64,000 bases of DNA from Megachile rotundata (lineage: Eukaryota; Arthropoda; Insecta; Hymenoptera; Megachilidae): positions 26,795-90,794 of the forward strand of contig NW_027474086.1 in the NCBI RefSeq assembly GCF_050947335.1, written 5' to 3'. Below the pieces are notes generated by a model. That model worked only from the letters and a program-made list of their open reading frames with translations. It ran no database searches and had not been told where the DNA came from. Of this stretch, positions 45,001 to 60,173 are shown one piece after another (the stretch's first letter is position 1; every line of letters starts with the position of its first letter). The position numbers and the translations under genes were made by a program.

Positions 45001-46229
45001 TATTATTATCAATCTAACTCATATTATTAGCCATATTATGCTTATATGATCGACAGAACGACAATTACTATTCTCATTACACTCACTGTTATCAATCTAA
45101 CTCATATTATTAGCCATATTATGCTCATAGGATCGACAGAACGACAATTACTATACTTATTACTCTTACTAGTATCAATCTAACTCATATTATTAGTCAT
45201 ATTATGCTTATATGATCAGCAGAACGACAATTACTATACTAATTACACTCACTATTGTCAATCTAACTCATATAATTAGCCATATTATGCTTATATGATC
45301 GATAGGACGACAATTACTATACTCACTACTCTTATTATTATCAACCTAACTCATATTATTAGCCATATTATGCTTATATGATCGATAGAACGACAATTAC
45401 TATACTCATTACTCTTATTATTATCAATCTAACTCATACTATTAGCCATATTATGCTTATATGATCGACAGAACGACAATTACTATTCTTATTACACTCA
45501 CTGTTATCAATCTAACTCATATTATTAGCCATATTATGCTCATAGGATCGACAGAACGACAATTACTATACTTATTACTCTTACTAGTATCAATCTAACT
45601 CATATTATTAGTCATATTATGCTTATATGATCAGCAGAACGACAATTACTATACTAATTACACTCACTATTATCAATCTAACTCATATAATTAGCCATAT
45701 TATGCTTATATGATCGATAGGAGGACAATAACTATACTCATTACTCTTATTATTATCAATCTAACTCATATTATTAGCCATATTATGCTTATATGGTCGA
45801 CAGAACGACAATTACTATTCTTCTTACACTCACTGTTATCAATCTAACTCATATTATTAACCATATTATGCAAATATGATCCATAGAACGACAATTACTA
45901 TACTCACTATTCTTATTATTATCAATCTACCTCATATTATTAGCCATATTATGCTTATATGATCGATAGAACGACAATTACTATACTCACTACTCTTATT
46001 ATTATCAATCTAACTCATATTATTAGCCATATTATGCTTATATGGTCGACAGAACGACAATTACTATTCTTCTTACACTCACTGTTATCAATCTAACTCA
46101 TATTATTAACCATATTATGCAAATATGATCCATAGAACGACAATTACTATACTCACTATTCTTATTATTATCAATCTACCTCATATTATTAGCCATATTA
46201 TGCTTATATGATCGATAGAAGGACAATTA
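42080..46229 (+). repeat. 53-monomer duplication, copy 2 (50 monomers, 4,150 bp)
   Basis: Same order as copy 1, but it lacks one GGAGGACAATAAC monomer near 46.02 kb and the two monomers that close copy 1 (41,914-42,079). That loss of three monomers accounts exactly for the length of 50 units. The private AGAAGGAC change at 41,905 is found again at 46,221, 52 monomers later. The first seven or so monomers of a third copy follow from 46,230 (ACTAGT at 46,330, ACTGTACTC at 46,561) before the order changes near 46.79 kb. Confidence 0.83.
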
Positions 46230-48448
46230 CTATACTCACTACTCTTATTATTATCAATCTAACTCATATTATTAGCCATATTATGCTCATAGGATCGACA
46301 GAACGACAATTACTATACTTATTACTCTTACTAGTATCAATCTAACTCATATTATTAGTCATATTATGCTTATATGATCAGCAGAACGACAATTACTATA
46401 CTAATTACACTCACTATTATCAATTTAACTCATATTATTAGCCATATTATGCTTATATGATCGATAGGACGACAATTACTATACCCACTACTCTTATTAT
46501 TATCAATCTAACTCATATTATTAGCCATATTATGCTTATATGATCGATAGAACGACAATTACTGTACTCATTACTCTTATTATTATCAATCTAACTCATT
46601 TTATTAGCCATATTATGCTTATATGATCGACAGAACGACAATTAATATACTTATTACTCTTATTATTATCAATCTAACTCATATTATTAGCCATATTATG
46701 CTTATATGATCGATAGAACGACAATTACTATACTCATTACTCTTATTATTATCAATCTAACTCATATTATTAGCCATATTATGCTTATATGATCGACAGA
46801 ACGATAATTACTATACCTATTACGCTTATTATTATCAATCTAACTAATATTATTAGCCATATTATGCTTATGTGATAGATAGAACGACAATTACTATACT
46901 TATTACTCTTATTATTATCAATCTAACTCATATTATTAGCCATATTATGCTTATATGATCGATAGGAGGACAATCACTATACTTATTATTCTTATTTTTA
47001 TCAACCTAACTCATATTATTAGCCATATTATGCTTAAATGATCGATAGAACGACAATTACTCTACTAATTAGTCTTATTATTATCAATCTAACTCATACT
47101 ATTAGCCATATTATACTTATGTGATCCAAAGAACGATAATTACTATACCTATTACGCTTATTATTATCAATCTAACTAATATTATTAGCCATATTATGCT
47201 TATGTGATAGATAGAACGACAATTACTATACTTATTACTCTCATTATTATCAACCTAACTCATATTATTAGTCATATTATGCTTATATGATCAGCAGAAC
47301 GACAATTACTATACTAATTACACTCACTATTATCAATCTAACTCATATTATTAGCCATATTATGCTTATATGATCGATAGGACGACAATTACTATACTCA
47401 CTACTCTTATTATTATCAATCTAACTCATATTATTAGCCATATTATGCTTATATGATCGATAGAACGACAATTACTATACTTATTACTCTCATTATTATC
47501 AATCTAACTCATATTATTAGCCATATTATGCTTATATGATCGATAGAACGACAATTACTATACTCACTATTCTTATTATTATCAATCTACCTCATATTAT
47601 TAGCCATATTATGCTTATATGATCGATAGAACGACAATTACTATACTCATTACTCTTATTATTATCAATCTAACTCATATTATTAGCCATATTGTGCCTA
47701 TATGACCGAGAGATCCACAATTACTATACTCATTACTCTTATTATTATCAATCTAACTCATATTATTAGCCATATTATGCTTATATGATCGATAGGACGA
47801 CAATTACTATACTCACTACTCTTATTATTATCAATCTAACTCATATTATTAGCCATATTATGCTCATAGGATCGACAGAACGACAATTACTATACTTATT
47901 ACTCTTACTAGTATCAATCTAACTCATATTATGAGTCATATTATGCTTATATGATCAGCAGAACGACAATTACTATACTAATTACACTCACTATTATCAA
48001 TTTAACTCATATTATTAGCCATATTATGCTTATATGATCGATAGGACGACAATTACTATACCCACTACTCTTATTATTATCAATCTAACTCATATTATTA
48101 GCCATATTATGCTTATATGATCGATAGAACGACAATTACTGTACTCATTACTCTTATTATTATCAATCTAACTCATTTTATTAGCCATATTATGCTTATA
48201 TGATCGACAGAACGACAATTAATATACTTATTACTCTTATTATTATCAATCTAACTCATATTATTAGCCATATTATGCTTATATGATCGATAGAACGACA
48301 ATTACTATACTCATTACTCTTATTATTATCAATCTAACTCATATTATTAGCCATATTATGCTTATATGATCGACAGAACGACAATTACTATTCCTCTTAC
48401 ACTCACTGTTATCAATCTAACTCATATTATTAACCATATTATGCAAAT

Positions 48449-49030
48449 ATGATCGATAGAACGACAATTACTATACTTATTACTCTTATTATTATCAATC
48501 TAACTCATATTATTAGCCATATTATGCTTATATGATCGATAGGACGACAATTACTATACTCATTACTCTTATTATTATCAATCTAACTCATATTATTAGC
48601 CATATTATGCTTATATGATCGATAGGACGACAATTACTATACTTATTACTCTTATTATTATCAATCTAACTCATATTATTAGTCATATTATGCTTATATG
48701 ATCAGCAGAACGACAATTACTATACTTATTACACTCACTATTATCAATCTAACTCATATTATTAACCATATTATGCAGATATGATCGATAGAACGACAAT
48801 TACTATACTCACTACTCTTATTATTATCAATCTAACTCATATTATTAGCCATATTATGCTTAAATGATCGATAGAACGGCAATTACTATACTCATTACTC
48901 TTATTATTATCAATCTAACTCATATTATTAGCCATATTATGCTTATATGATCGATAGAACGACAATTACTATACTCATTACTCTTATTATTATCAATCTA
49001 ATTCATATTATTAGCCAAATTTTGCTTATA
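48449..49030 (+). repeat. Domain-A-like patch within domain B
   Basis: Here the order returns to that of domain A units: GATCGATAGGACG monomers, GTCAT with GATCAGCAG, TTACACTCACTATT, GCAGATATG, then TTAAATGATCGATAGAACGGC. The ACGGCAATTA change at about 48,877 is shared with the two copies at about 59,168 and 61,160 near the right end, and not with domain A units A1-A7 at this place. This suggests exchange with the 58-62 kb segment or its source. Confidence 0.65.
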
Positions 49031-52000
49031 TGATCGACAGAACGACAATTACTATACTCACTACTCTTATTATTATCAATCTACCTCATATTATTAGCCA
49101 TATTATGCTTATATGATCGATAGAACGACAATTACTATACTCACTACTCTTATTATTATCAATCTAACTCATATTATTAGCCATATTATGCTTATATGAT
49201 CGATAGGAGGACAATAACTATACTCATTACTCTTATTATTATCAATCTAACTCATATTATTAGCCATATTATGCTTATATGGTCGACAGAACGACAATTA
49301 CTATTCTTCTTACACTCACTGTTATCAATCTAACTCATATTATTAACCATATTATGCAAATATGATCCATAGAACGACAATTACTATACTCACTATTCTT
49401 ATTATTATCAATCTACCTCATATTATTAGCCATATTATGCTTATATGATCGATAGAACGACAATTACTATACTCACTACTCTTATTATTATCAATCTAAC
49501 TCATATTATTAGCCATATTATGCTCATAGGATCGACAGAACGACAATTACTATACTTATTACTCTTACTAGTATCAATCTAACTCATATTATTAGTCATA
49601 TTATGCTTATATGATCAGCAGAACGACAATTACTATACTAATTACACTCACTATTATCAATCTAACTCATATTATTAGCCATATTATGCTTATATGATCG
49701 ATAGGACGACAATTACTATACCCACTACTCTTATTATTATCAATCTAACTCATATTATTAGCCATATTATGCTTATATGATCGATAGAACGACAATTACT
49801 ATACTCATTACTCTTATTATTATCAATCTAACTCATTTTATTAGCCATATTATGCTTATATGATCGACAGAACGACAATTAATATACTTATTACTCTTAT
49901 TATTATCAATCTAACTCATATTATTAGCCATATTATGCTTATATGATCGATAGAACGACAATTACTATACTCATTACTCTTATTATTATCAATCTAACTC
50001 ATATTATTAGCCATATTATGCTTATATGATCGACAGAACGATAATTACTATACCTATTACGCTTATTATTATCAATCTAACTAATATTATTAGCCATATT
50101 ATGCTTATGTGATAGATAGAACGACAATTACTATACTTATTACTCTTATTATTATCAATCTAACTCATATTATTAGCCATATTATGCTTATATGATCGAT
50201 AGGAGGACAATCACTATACTTATTATTCTTATTTTTATCAACCTAACTCATATTATTAGCCATATTATGCTTAAATGATCGATAGAACGACAATTACTCT
50301 ACTAATTAGTCTTATTATTATCAATCTAACTCATACTATTAGCCATATTATACTTATGTGATCCAAAGAACGATAATTACTATACCTATTACGCTTATTA
50401 TTATCAATCTAACTAATATTATTAGCCATATTATGCTTATGTGATAGATAGAACGACAATTACTATACTTATTACTCTCATTATTATCAACCTAACTCAT
50501 ATTATTAGTCATATTATGCTTATATGATCAGCAGAACGACAATTACTATACTAATTACACTCACTATTATCAATCTAACTCATATTATTAGCCATATTAT
50601 GCTTATATGATCGATAGGACGACAATTACTATACTCACTACTCTTATTATTATCAACCTAACTCATATTATTAGCCATATTATGCTTATATGATCGATAG
50701 AACGACAATTACTATACTCATTACTCTTATTATTATCAATCTAACTCATACTATTAGCCATATTATGCTTATATGATCGATAGAACGACAATTACTATAC
50801 TTATTACTCTTATTATTATAAATCTAACTCATATTATTAGCCATATAATGCTTATATGATCGATAGAACGACAATTACTATACTCATTACTCTTATTATT
50901 ATCAATCTAACTCATATTATTAGCCATATTATGCTTATATGATCGACAGAACGACAATCACTATACTTACTACTCTTATTATTATCAATCTAACTCATAT
51001 TATTAGCCATATTGTGCTTATATGACCGAGAGATCCACAATTACTATACTCATTACTCTTATTATTATCAATCTAACTCATTTTATTAGCCATATTATGC
51101 TTATATGATCGACAGAACGACAATTACTATACTTATTACTCTTATTATTATCAATCTAACTCATATTATTAGCCATATTATGCTTATATGATCGTTAGAA
51201 CGATAATTACTATACCTATTACTCTTATTATTATCAATCTAACTCATATTATTAACCATATTATGCAGATATGATCGATAGAACGACAATTACTATACTC
51301 ATTACTCTTATTATTATCAATCTAACTCATATTATTAGTCATATTATGCTTATATGACCGAGAGATCCACAATTACTATACTCATTACTCTTATTATTAT
51401 CAATCTAACTCATATTATTAGCCATATTATGCTTATATGATCGATAGAACGACAATTACTATACTTATTACTCCTATTATTATCAATCTAACTCATATTA
51501 TTAGCCATATTATGCTTATATGATCGATAGGACGACAATTACTATACTAATTAGTCTTATTATTATCAATCTAACTCATACTATTAGCCATATTATACTT
51601 ATGTGATCGAAAGAACGATAATTACTATACCTATTACGCTTATTATTATCAATCTAACTCATATTATTAGCCATATTATGCAGATATGATCGATAGAACG
51701 ACAATTACTATACTCACTACTCTTATTATTATCAATCTAACTTATATTATTAGCCATATTATGCTTATATGATCGATAGGAGGACAATCACTATACTTAT
51801 TATTCTTATTTTTATCAATCTAACTCATATTATTAGCCATATTATGCTTATATGATCGACAGAACGACAATTACTATACTTATTACTCTTATTATTATCA
51901 ATCTAACTCATATTATTAGCCATATTATGCTTATATGATCGGTAGAACGATAATTACTATACCTATTACTCTTATTATTATTAATCTAACTCATATTCTT

Positions 52001-55000
52001 AACCATATTATGCAGATATGATCGATAGAACGACAATTACTATACTCATTACTCTTATTATTATCAATCTAATTCATATTATTAGCCATATTATTCTTAT
52101 ATGATCGACAGAACGACAATTACTATTCTTCTTACACTCACTGTTATCAATCTAACTCATATTATTAACCATATTATGCAAATATGATCGATAGAACGAC
52201 AATTACTATACTTATTACTCTTATTATTATCAATCTAACTCATATTATTAGCCATATTATGCTTATATGATCGATAGGAGGACAATCACTATACTTATTA
52301 TTCTTATTTTTATCAACCTAACTCATATTATTAGCCATATTATGCTTAAATGATCGATAGAACGACAATTACTATACTAATTAGTCTTATTATTATCAAT
52401 CTAACTCATGCTATTAGCCATATTATACTTATGTGATCGAAAGAACGATAATTACTATACCTATTACGCTTATTATTATCAATCTAACTCATATTATTAG
52501 CCATATTATGCTTATATGATCGATAGGACGACAATTACTATACTCATTACTCTTATTATTATCAATCTAACTCATATTATTAGCCATATTGTGCTTATAT
52601 GACCGAGAGATCCACAATTACTATACTCATTACTCTTATTATTATCAATCTAACTCATTTTATTAGCCATGTTATGCTTATATGATCGACAGAACGACAA
52701 TTACTATACTTATTACTCTTATTATTATCAATCTAACTCATATTATTAGCCATATTATGCTTATATGATCGGTAGAACGATAATTACTATACCTATTACT
52801 CTTATTATTATCAATCTAACTCATATTATTAACCATATTATGCAGATATGATCGATAGAACGACAATTACTATACTCATTACTCTTATTATTATCAATCT
52901 AACTCATATTATTAGTCATATTATGCTTATATGACCGAGAGATCCACAATTACTATACTCATTACTCTTATTATTATCAATCTAACTCATATTATTAGCC
53001 ATATTATGCTTATATGATCGATAGAACGACAATTACTATACTTATTACTCCTATTATTATCAATCTAACTCATATTATTAGCCATATTATGCTTATATGA
53101 TCGACAGAACGACAATTACTATTCTCATTACACTCACTGTTATTAATCTAACTCATATTATTAGCCATATTATGCTCATAGGATCGACAGAACGACAATT
53201 ACTATACTTATTACTCTTACTAGTATCAATCTAACTCATATTATTAGTCATATTATGCTTATATGATCAGCAGAACGACAATTACTATACTAATTACACT
53301 CACTATTATCAATCTAACTCATACAATTAGCCATATTATGCTTATATGATCGATAGGAGGACAATAACTATACTCATTACTCTTATTATTATCAATCTAA
53401 CTCATATTATTAGCCATATTATGCTTATATGGTCGACAGAACGACAATTACTATTCTTCTTACACTCACTGTTATCAATCTAACTCATATTATTAACCAT
53501 ATTATGCAAATATGATCCATAGAACGACAATTACTATACTCACTATTCTTATTATTATCAATCTACCTCATATTATTAGCCATATTATGCTTGTATGATC
53601 GATAGAACGACAATTACTATACTCACTACTCTGATTATTATCAATCTAACTCATATTATTAGCCATATTATGCTTATATGATCGATAGGAGGACAATAAC
53701 TATACTCATTACTCTTATTATTATCAATCTAACTCATATTATTAGCCATATTATGCTTATATGGTCGACAGAACGACAATTACTATTCTTCTTACACTCA
53801 CTGTTATCAATCTAACTCATATTATTAACCATATTATGCAAATATGATCCATAGAACGACAATTACTATACTCACTATTCTTATTATTATCAATCTACCT
53901 CATATTATTAGCCATATTATGCTTATATGATCGACAGAACGACAATTACTATACTTATTACTCTTATTATTATCAATCTAACTCATATTATTAGCCATAT
54001 TATGCTTATATGATCGGTAGAACGATAATTACTATACCTATTACTCTTATTATTATCAATCTAACTCATATTATTAACCATATTATGCAGATATGATCGA
54101 TAGAACGACAATTACTATACTCATTACTCTTATTATTATCAATCTAACTCATATTATTAGTCATATTATGCTTATATGACCGAGAGATCCACAATTACTA
54201 TACTCATTACTCTTATTATTATCAATCTAGCTCATATTATTAGCCATATTATGCTTATATGATCGATAGAACGACAATTACTATACTTATTACTCCTATT
54301 ATTATCAATCTAACTCATATTATTAGCCATATTATGCTTATATGATCGATAGGACGACAATTACTATACTCACTACTCTTATTATTATCAACCTAACTCA
54401 TATTATTAGCCATATTATGCTTATATGATCGATAGAACGACAATTACTATACTCATTACTCTTATTATTATCAATCTAACTCATACTATTAGCCATATTA
54501 TGCTTATATGATCGACAGAACGACAATTACTATTCTTATTACACTCACTGTTATCAATCTAACTCATATTATTAGCCATATTATGCTCATAGGATCGACA
54601 GAACGACAATTACTATACTTATTACTCTTACTAGTATCAATCTAACTCATATTATTAGTCATATTATGCTTATATGATCAGCAGAACGACAATTACTATA
54701 CTAATTACACTCACTATTATCAATCTAACTCATATAATTAGCCATATTATGCTTATATGATCGATAGGAGGACAATAACTATACTCATTACTCTTATTAT
54801 TATCAATCTAACTCATATTATTAGCCATATTATGCTTATATGGTCGACAGAACGACAATTACTATTCTTCTTACACTCACTGTTATCAATCTAACTCATA
54901 TTATTAACCATATTATGCAAATATGATCCATAGAACGACAATTACTATACTCACTATTCTTATTATTATCAATCTACCTCATATTATTAGCCATATTATG

Positions 55001-58000
55001 CTTATATGATCGATAGAACGACAATTACTATACTCACTACTCTTATTATTATCAATCTAACTCATATTATTAGCCATATTATGCTTATATGATCGATAGG
55101 AGGACAATAACTATACTCATTACTCTTATTATTATCAATCTAACTCATATTATTAGCCATATTATGCTTATATGGTCGACAGAACGACAATTACTATTCT
55201 TCTTACACTCACTGTTATCAATCTAACTCATATTATTAACCATATTATGCAAATATGATCCATAGAACGACAATTACTATACTCACTATTCTTATTATTA
55301 TCAATCTACCTCATATTATTAGCCATATTATGCTTATATGATCGATAGAACGACAATTACTATACTCACTACTCTTATTATTATCAATCTAACTCATATT
55401 ATTAGCCATATTATGCTCATAGGATCGACAGAACGACAATTACTATACTTATTACTCTTACTAGTATCAATCTAACTCATATTATTAGTCATATTATGCT
55501 TATATGATCAGCAGAACGACAATTACTATACTAATTACACTCACTATTATCAATTTAACTCATATTATTAGCCATATTATGCTTATATGATCGATAGGAC
55601 GACAATTACTATACCCACTACTCTTATTATTATCAATCTAACTCATATTATTAGCCATATTATGCTTATATGATCGATAGAACGACAATTACTGTACTCA
55701 TTACTCTTATTATTATCAATCTAACTCATTTTATTAGCCATATTATGCTTATATGATCGACAGAACGACAATTAATATACTTATTACTCTTATTATTATC
55801 AATCTAACTCATATTATTAGCCATATTATGCTTATATGATCGATAGAACGACAATTACTATACTCATTACTCTTATTATTATCAATCTAACTCATATTAT
55901 TAGCCATATTATGCTTATATGATCGACAGAACGATAATTACTATACCTATTACGCTTATTATTATCAATCTAACTAATATTATTAGCCATATTATGCTTA
56001 TGTGATAGATAGAACGACAATTACTATACTTATTACTCTTATTATTATCAATCTAACTCATATTATTAGCCATATTATGCTTATATGATCGATAGGAGGA
56101 CAATCACTATACTTATTATTCTTATTTTTATCAACCTAACTCATATTATTAGCCATATTATGCTTAAATGATCGATAGAACGACAATTACTCTACTAATT
56201 AGTCTTATTATTATCAATCTAACTCATACTATTAGCCATATTATACTTATGTGATCCAAAGAACGATAATTACTATACCTATTACGCTTATTATTATCAA
56301 TCTAACTAATATTATTAGCCATATTATGCTTATGTGATAGATAGAACGACAATTACTATACTTATTACTCTCATTATTATCAACCTAACTCATATTATTA
56401 GTCATATTATGCTTATATGATCAGCAGAACGACAATTACTATACTAATTACACTCACTATTATCAATCTAACTCATATTATTAGCCATATTATGCTTATA
56501 TGATCGACAGGACGACAATTACTATACTCACTACTCTTATTATTATCAATCTAACTCATATTATTAGCCATATTATGCTTATATGATCGATAGAACGACA
56601 ATTACTATACTTATTACTCTCATTATTATCAATCTAACTCATATTATTAGCCATATTATGCTTATATGATCGATAGAACGACAATTACTATACTCACTAT
56701 TCTTATTATTATCAATCTACCTCATATTATTAGCCATATTATGCTTATATGATCGATAGAACGACAATTACTATACTCATTACTCTTATTATTATCAATC
56801 TAACTCATATTATTAGCCATATTGTGCCTATATGACCGAGAGATCCACAATTACTATACTCATTACTCTTATTATTATCAATCTAACTCATATTATTAGC
56901 CATATTATGCTTATATGATCGATAGGACGACAATTACTATACTCACTACTCTTATTATTATCAATCTAACTCATATTATTAGCCATATTATGCTCATAGG
57001 ATCGACAGAACGACAATTACTATACTTATTACTCTTACTAGTATCAATCTAACTCATATTATTAGTCATATTATGCTTATATGATCAGCAGAACGACAAT
57101 TACTATACTAATTACACTCACTATTATCAATTTAACTCATATTATTAGCCATATTATGCTTATATGATCGATAGGACGACAATTACTATACCCACTACTC
57201 TTATTATTATCAATCTAACTCATATTATTAGCCATATTATGCTTATATGATCGATAGAACGACAATTACTGTACTCATTACTCTTATTATTATCAATCTA
57301 ACTCATTTTATTAGCCATATTATGCTTATATGATCGACAGAACGACAATTAATATACTTATTACTCTTATTATTATCAATCTAACTCATATTATTAGCCA
57401 TATTATGCTTATATGATCGATAGAACGACAATTACTATACTCATTACTCTTATTATTATCAATCTAACTCATATTATTAGCCATATTATGCTTATATGAT
57501 CGACAGAACGACAATTACTATTCCTCTTACACTCACTGTTATCAATCTAACTCATATTATTAACCATATTATGCAAATATGATCGATAGAACGACAATTA
57601 CTATACTTATTACTCTTATTATTATCAATCTAACTCATATTATTAGCCATATTATGCTTATATGATCGATAGGAGGACAATCACTATACTTATTATTCTT
57701 ATTTTTATCAACCTAACTCATATTATTAGCCATATTATGCTTAAATGATCGATAGAACGACAATTACTATACTAATTAGTCTTATTATTATCAATCTAAC
57801 TCATATTATTAGCCATATTATGCTTATATGATCGGTAGAACGATAATTACTATACCTATTACTCTTATTATTATCAATCTAACTCATATTATTAGCCATA
57901 TTATGCTTATATGATCGACAGAACGACAATTACTATACTTATTACTCTTATTATTATCAATCTAACTCATATTATTAGCCATATTATGCTTATATGATCG

Positions 58001-58181
58001 GTAGAACGATAATTACTATACCTATTACTCTTATTATTATTAATCTAACTCATATTCTTAACCATATTATGCAGATATGATCGATAGAACGACAATTACT
58101 ATACCCATTACTCTTATTATTATCAATCTAATTCATATTATTAGCCATATTATTCTTATATGATCGACAGAACGACAATTA

Positions 58182-60173
58182 CTATTCTTCTTACACTCAC
58201 TGTTATCAATCTAACTCATATTATTAACCATATTATGCAAATATGATCGATAGAACGACAATTACTATACTTATTACTCTTATTATTATCAATCTAACTC
58301 ATATTATTAGCCATATTATGCTTATATGATCGATAGGAGGACAATCACTATACTTATTATTCTTATTTTTATCAACCTAACTCATATTATTAGCCATATT
58401 ATGCTTAAATGATCGATAGAACGACAATTACTATACTAATTAGTCTTATTATTATCAATCTAACTCATGCTATTAGCCATATTATACTTATGTGATCGAA
58501 AGAACGATAATTACTATACCTATTACGCTTATTATTATCAATCTAACTCATATTATTAGCCATATTATGCTTATGTGATCGATCGAACGACAATTACTAT
58601 ACTTATTACTCTCATTATTATCAACCTAACTCATATTATTAGTCATATTATGCTTATATGACCGAGAGATCCACAATTACTATACTCATTACTCTTATTA
58701 TTATCAATCTAACTCATATTATTAGCCATATTATGCTTATATGATCGATAGAACGACAATTACTATACTTATTACTCTTATTATTATCAATCTAACTCAT
58801 ATTATTAGCCATATTATGCTTATATGATCGATAGGACGACAATTACTATACTCATTACTCTTATTATTATCAATCTAACTCATATTATTAGCCATATTAT
58901 GCTTATATGATCGATAGGACGACAATTACTATACTTATTACTCTTATTATTATCAATCTAACTCATATTATTAGTCATATTATGCTTATATGATCAGCAG
59001 AACGACAATTACTATACTTATTACACTCACTATTATCAATCTAACTCATATTATTAACCATATTATGCAGATATGATCGATAGAACGACAATTACTATAC
59101 TCACTACTCTTATTATTATCAATCTAACTCATATTATTAGCCATATTATGCTTAAATGATCGATAGAACGGCAATTACTATACTCATTACTCTTATTATT
59201 ATCAATCTAACTCATATTATTAGCCATATTATGCTTATATGGTCGACAGAACGACAATTACTATTCTTCTTACACTCACTGTTATCAATCTAACTCATAT
59301 TATTAACCATATTATGCAAATATGATCCATAGAACGACAATTACTATACTCACTATTCTTATTATTATCAATCTACCTCATATTATTAGCCATATTATGC
59401 TTATATGATCGATAGAACGACAATTACTATACTCACTACTCTTATTATTATCAATCTAACTCATATTATTAGCCATATTATGCTTATATGATCGATAGGA
59501 GGACAATAACTATACTCATTACTCTTATTATTATCAATCTAACTCATATTATTAGCCATATTATGCTTATATGGTCGACAGAACGACAATTACTATTCTT
59601 CTTACACTCACTGTTATCAATCTAACTCATATTATTAACCATATTATGCAAATATGATCCATAGAACGACAATTACTATACTCACTATTCTTATTATTAT
59701 CAATCTACCTCATATTATTAGCCATATTATGCTTATATGATCAGCAGAACGACAATTACTATACTAATTACACTCACTATTATCAATCTAACTCATATTA
59801 TTAGCCATATTATGCTTATATGATCGATAGGACGACAATTACTATACCCACTACTCTTATTATTATCAATCTAACTCATATTATTAGCCATATTATGCTT
59901 ATATGATCGATAGAACGACAATTACTATAGTCATTACTCTTATTATTATCAATCTAACTCATTTTATTAGCCATATTATGCTTATATGATCGACAGAACG
60001 ACAATTAATATACTTATTACTCTTATTATTATCAATCTAACTCATATTATTAGCCATATTATGCTTATATGATCGATAGAACGACAATTACTATACTCAT
60101 TACTCTTATTATTATCAATCTAACTCATATTATTAGCCATATTATGCTTATATGATCGACAGAACGACAATTA
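58182..60173 (+). repeat. 24-monomer HOR, copy 1 (1,992 bp), domain-A-like
   Basis: Starts with CTATTCTTCTTACACTC at 58,182 and includes the domain A start monomer after CTTATGTGATCGATCG (about 58,577). Markers recur 1,992 bp (24 x 83) downstream: CTTATGTGATCG 58,575 to 60,567 and the private CTATAGTCATT 59,930 to 61,922. Differences from copy 2 include CATGCTATT versus CATACTATT, GATCGAAAG versus GATCCAAAG, and CTATACTAATTAG versus CTCTACTAATTAG. Confidence 0.88.

Larger units (their letters stand above)
20250..58181 (+). repeat. Domain B: mosaic HOR region marked by ACTAGT monomers
   Basis: Domain B is defined by a monomer in which the TTATTATTATC run reads TTACTAGTATC. It nearly always follows a GCTCATAGGATCGACAG monomer and is followed by GTCAT with GATCAGCAG and then CTAATTACACTCACTATT. 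I count 35 copies from 17,114 to 57,037. Spacings between neighbours are whole monomers and favour 5, 10, 17 and 19 (415, 830, 1,411 and 1,577 bp). Domain A markers such as GATAAGCAG are absent here, while shared markers (TATTTTTATCAACC, GACCGAGAG) persist, so the two domains have a common ancestor. Within B, duplicated segments of 18, 28, 40 and 53 monomers are nested. Confidence 0.85.
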
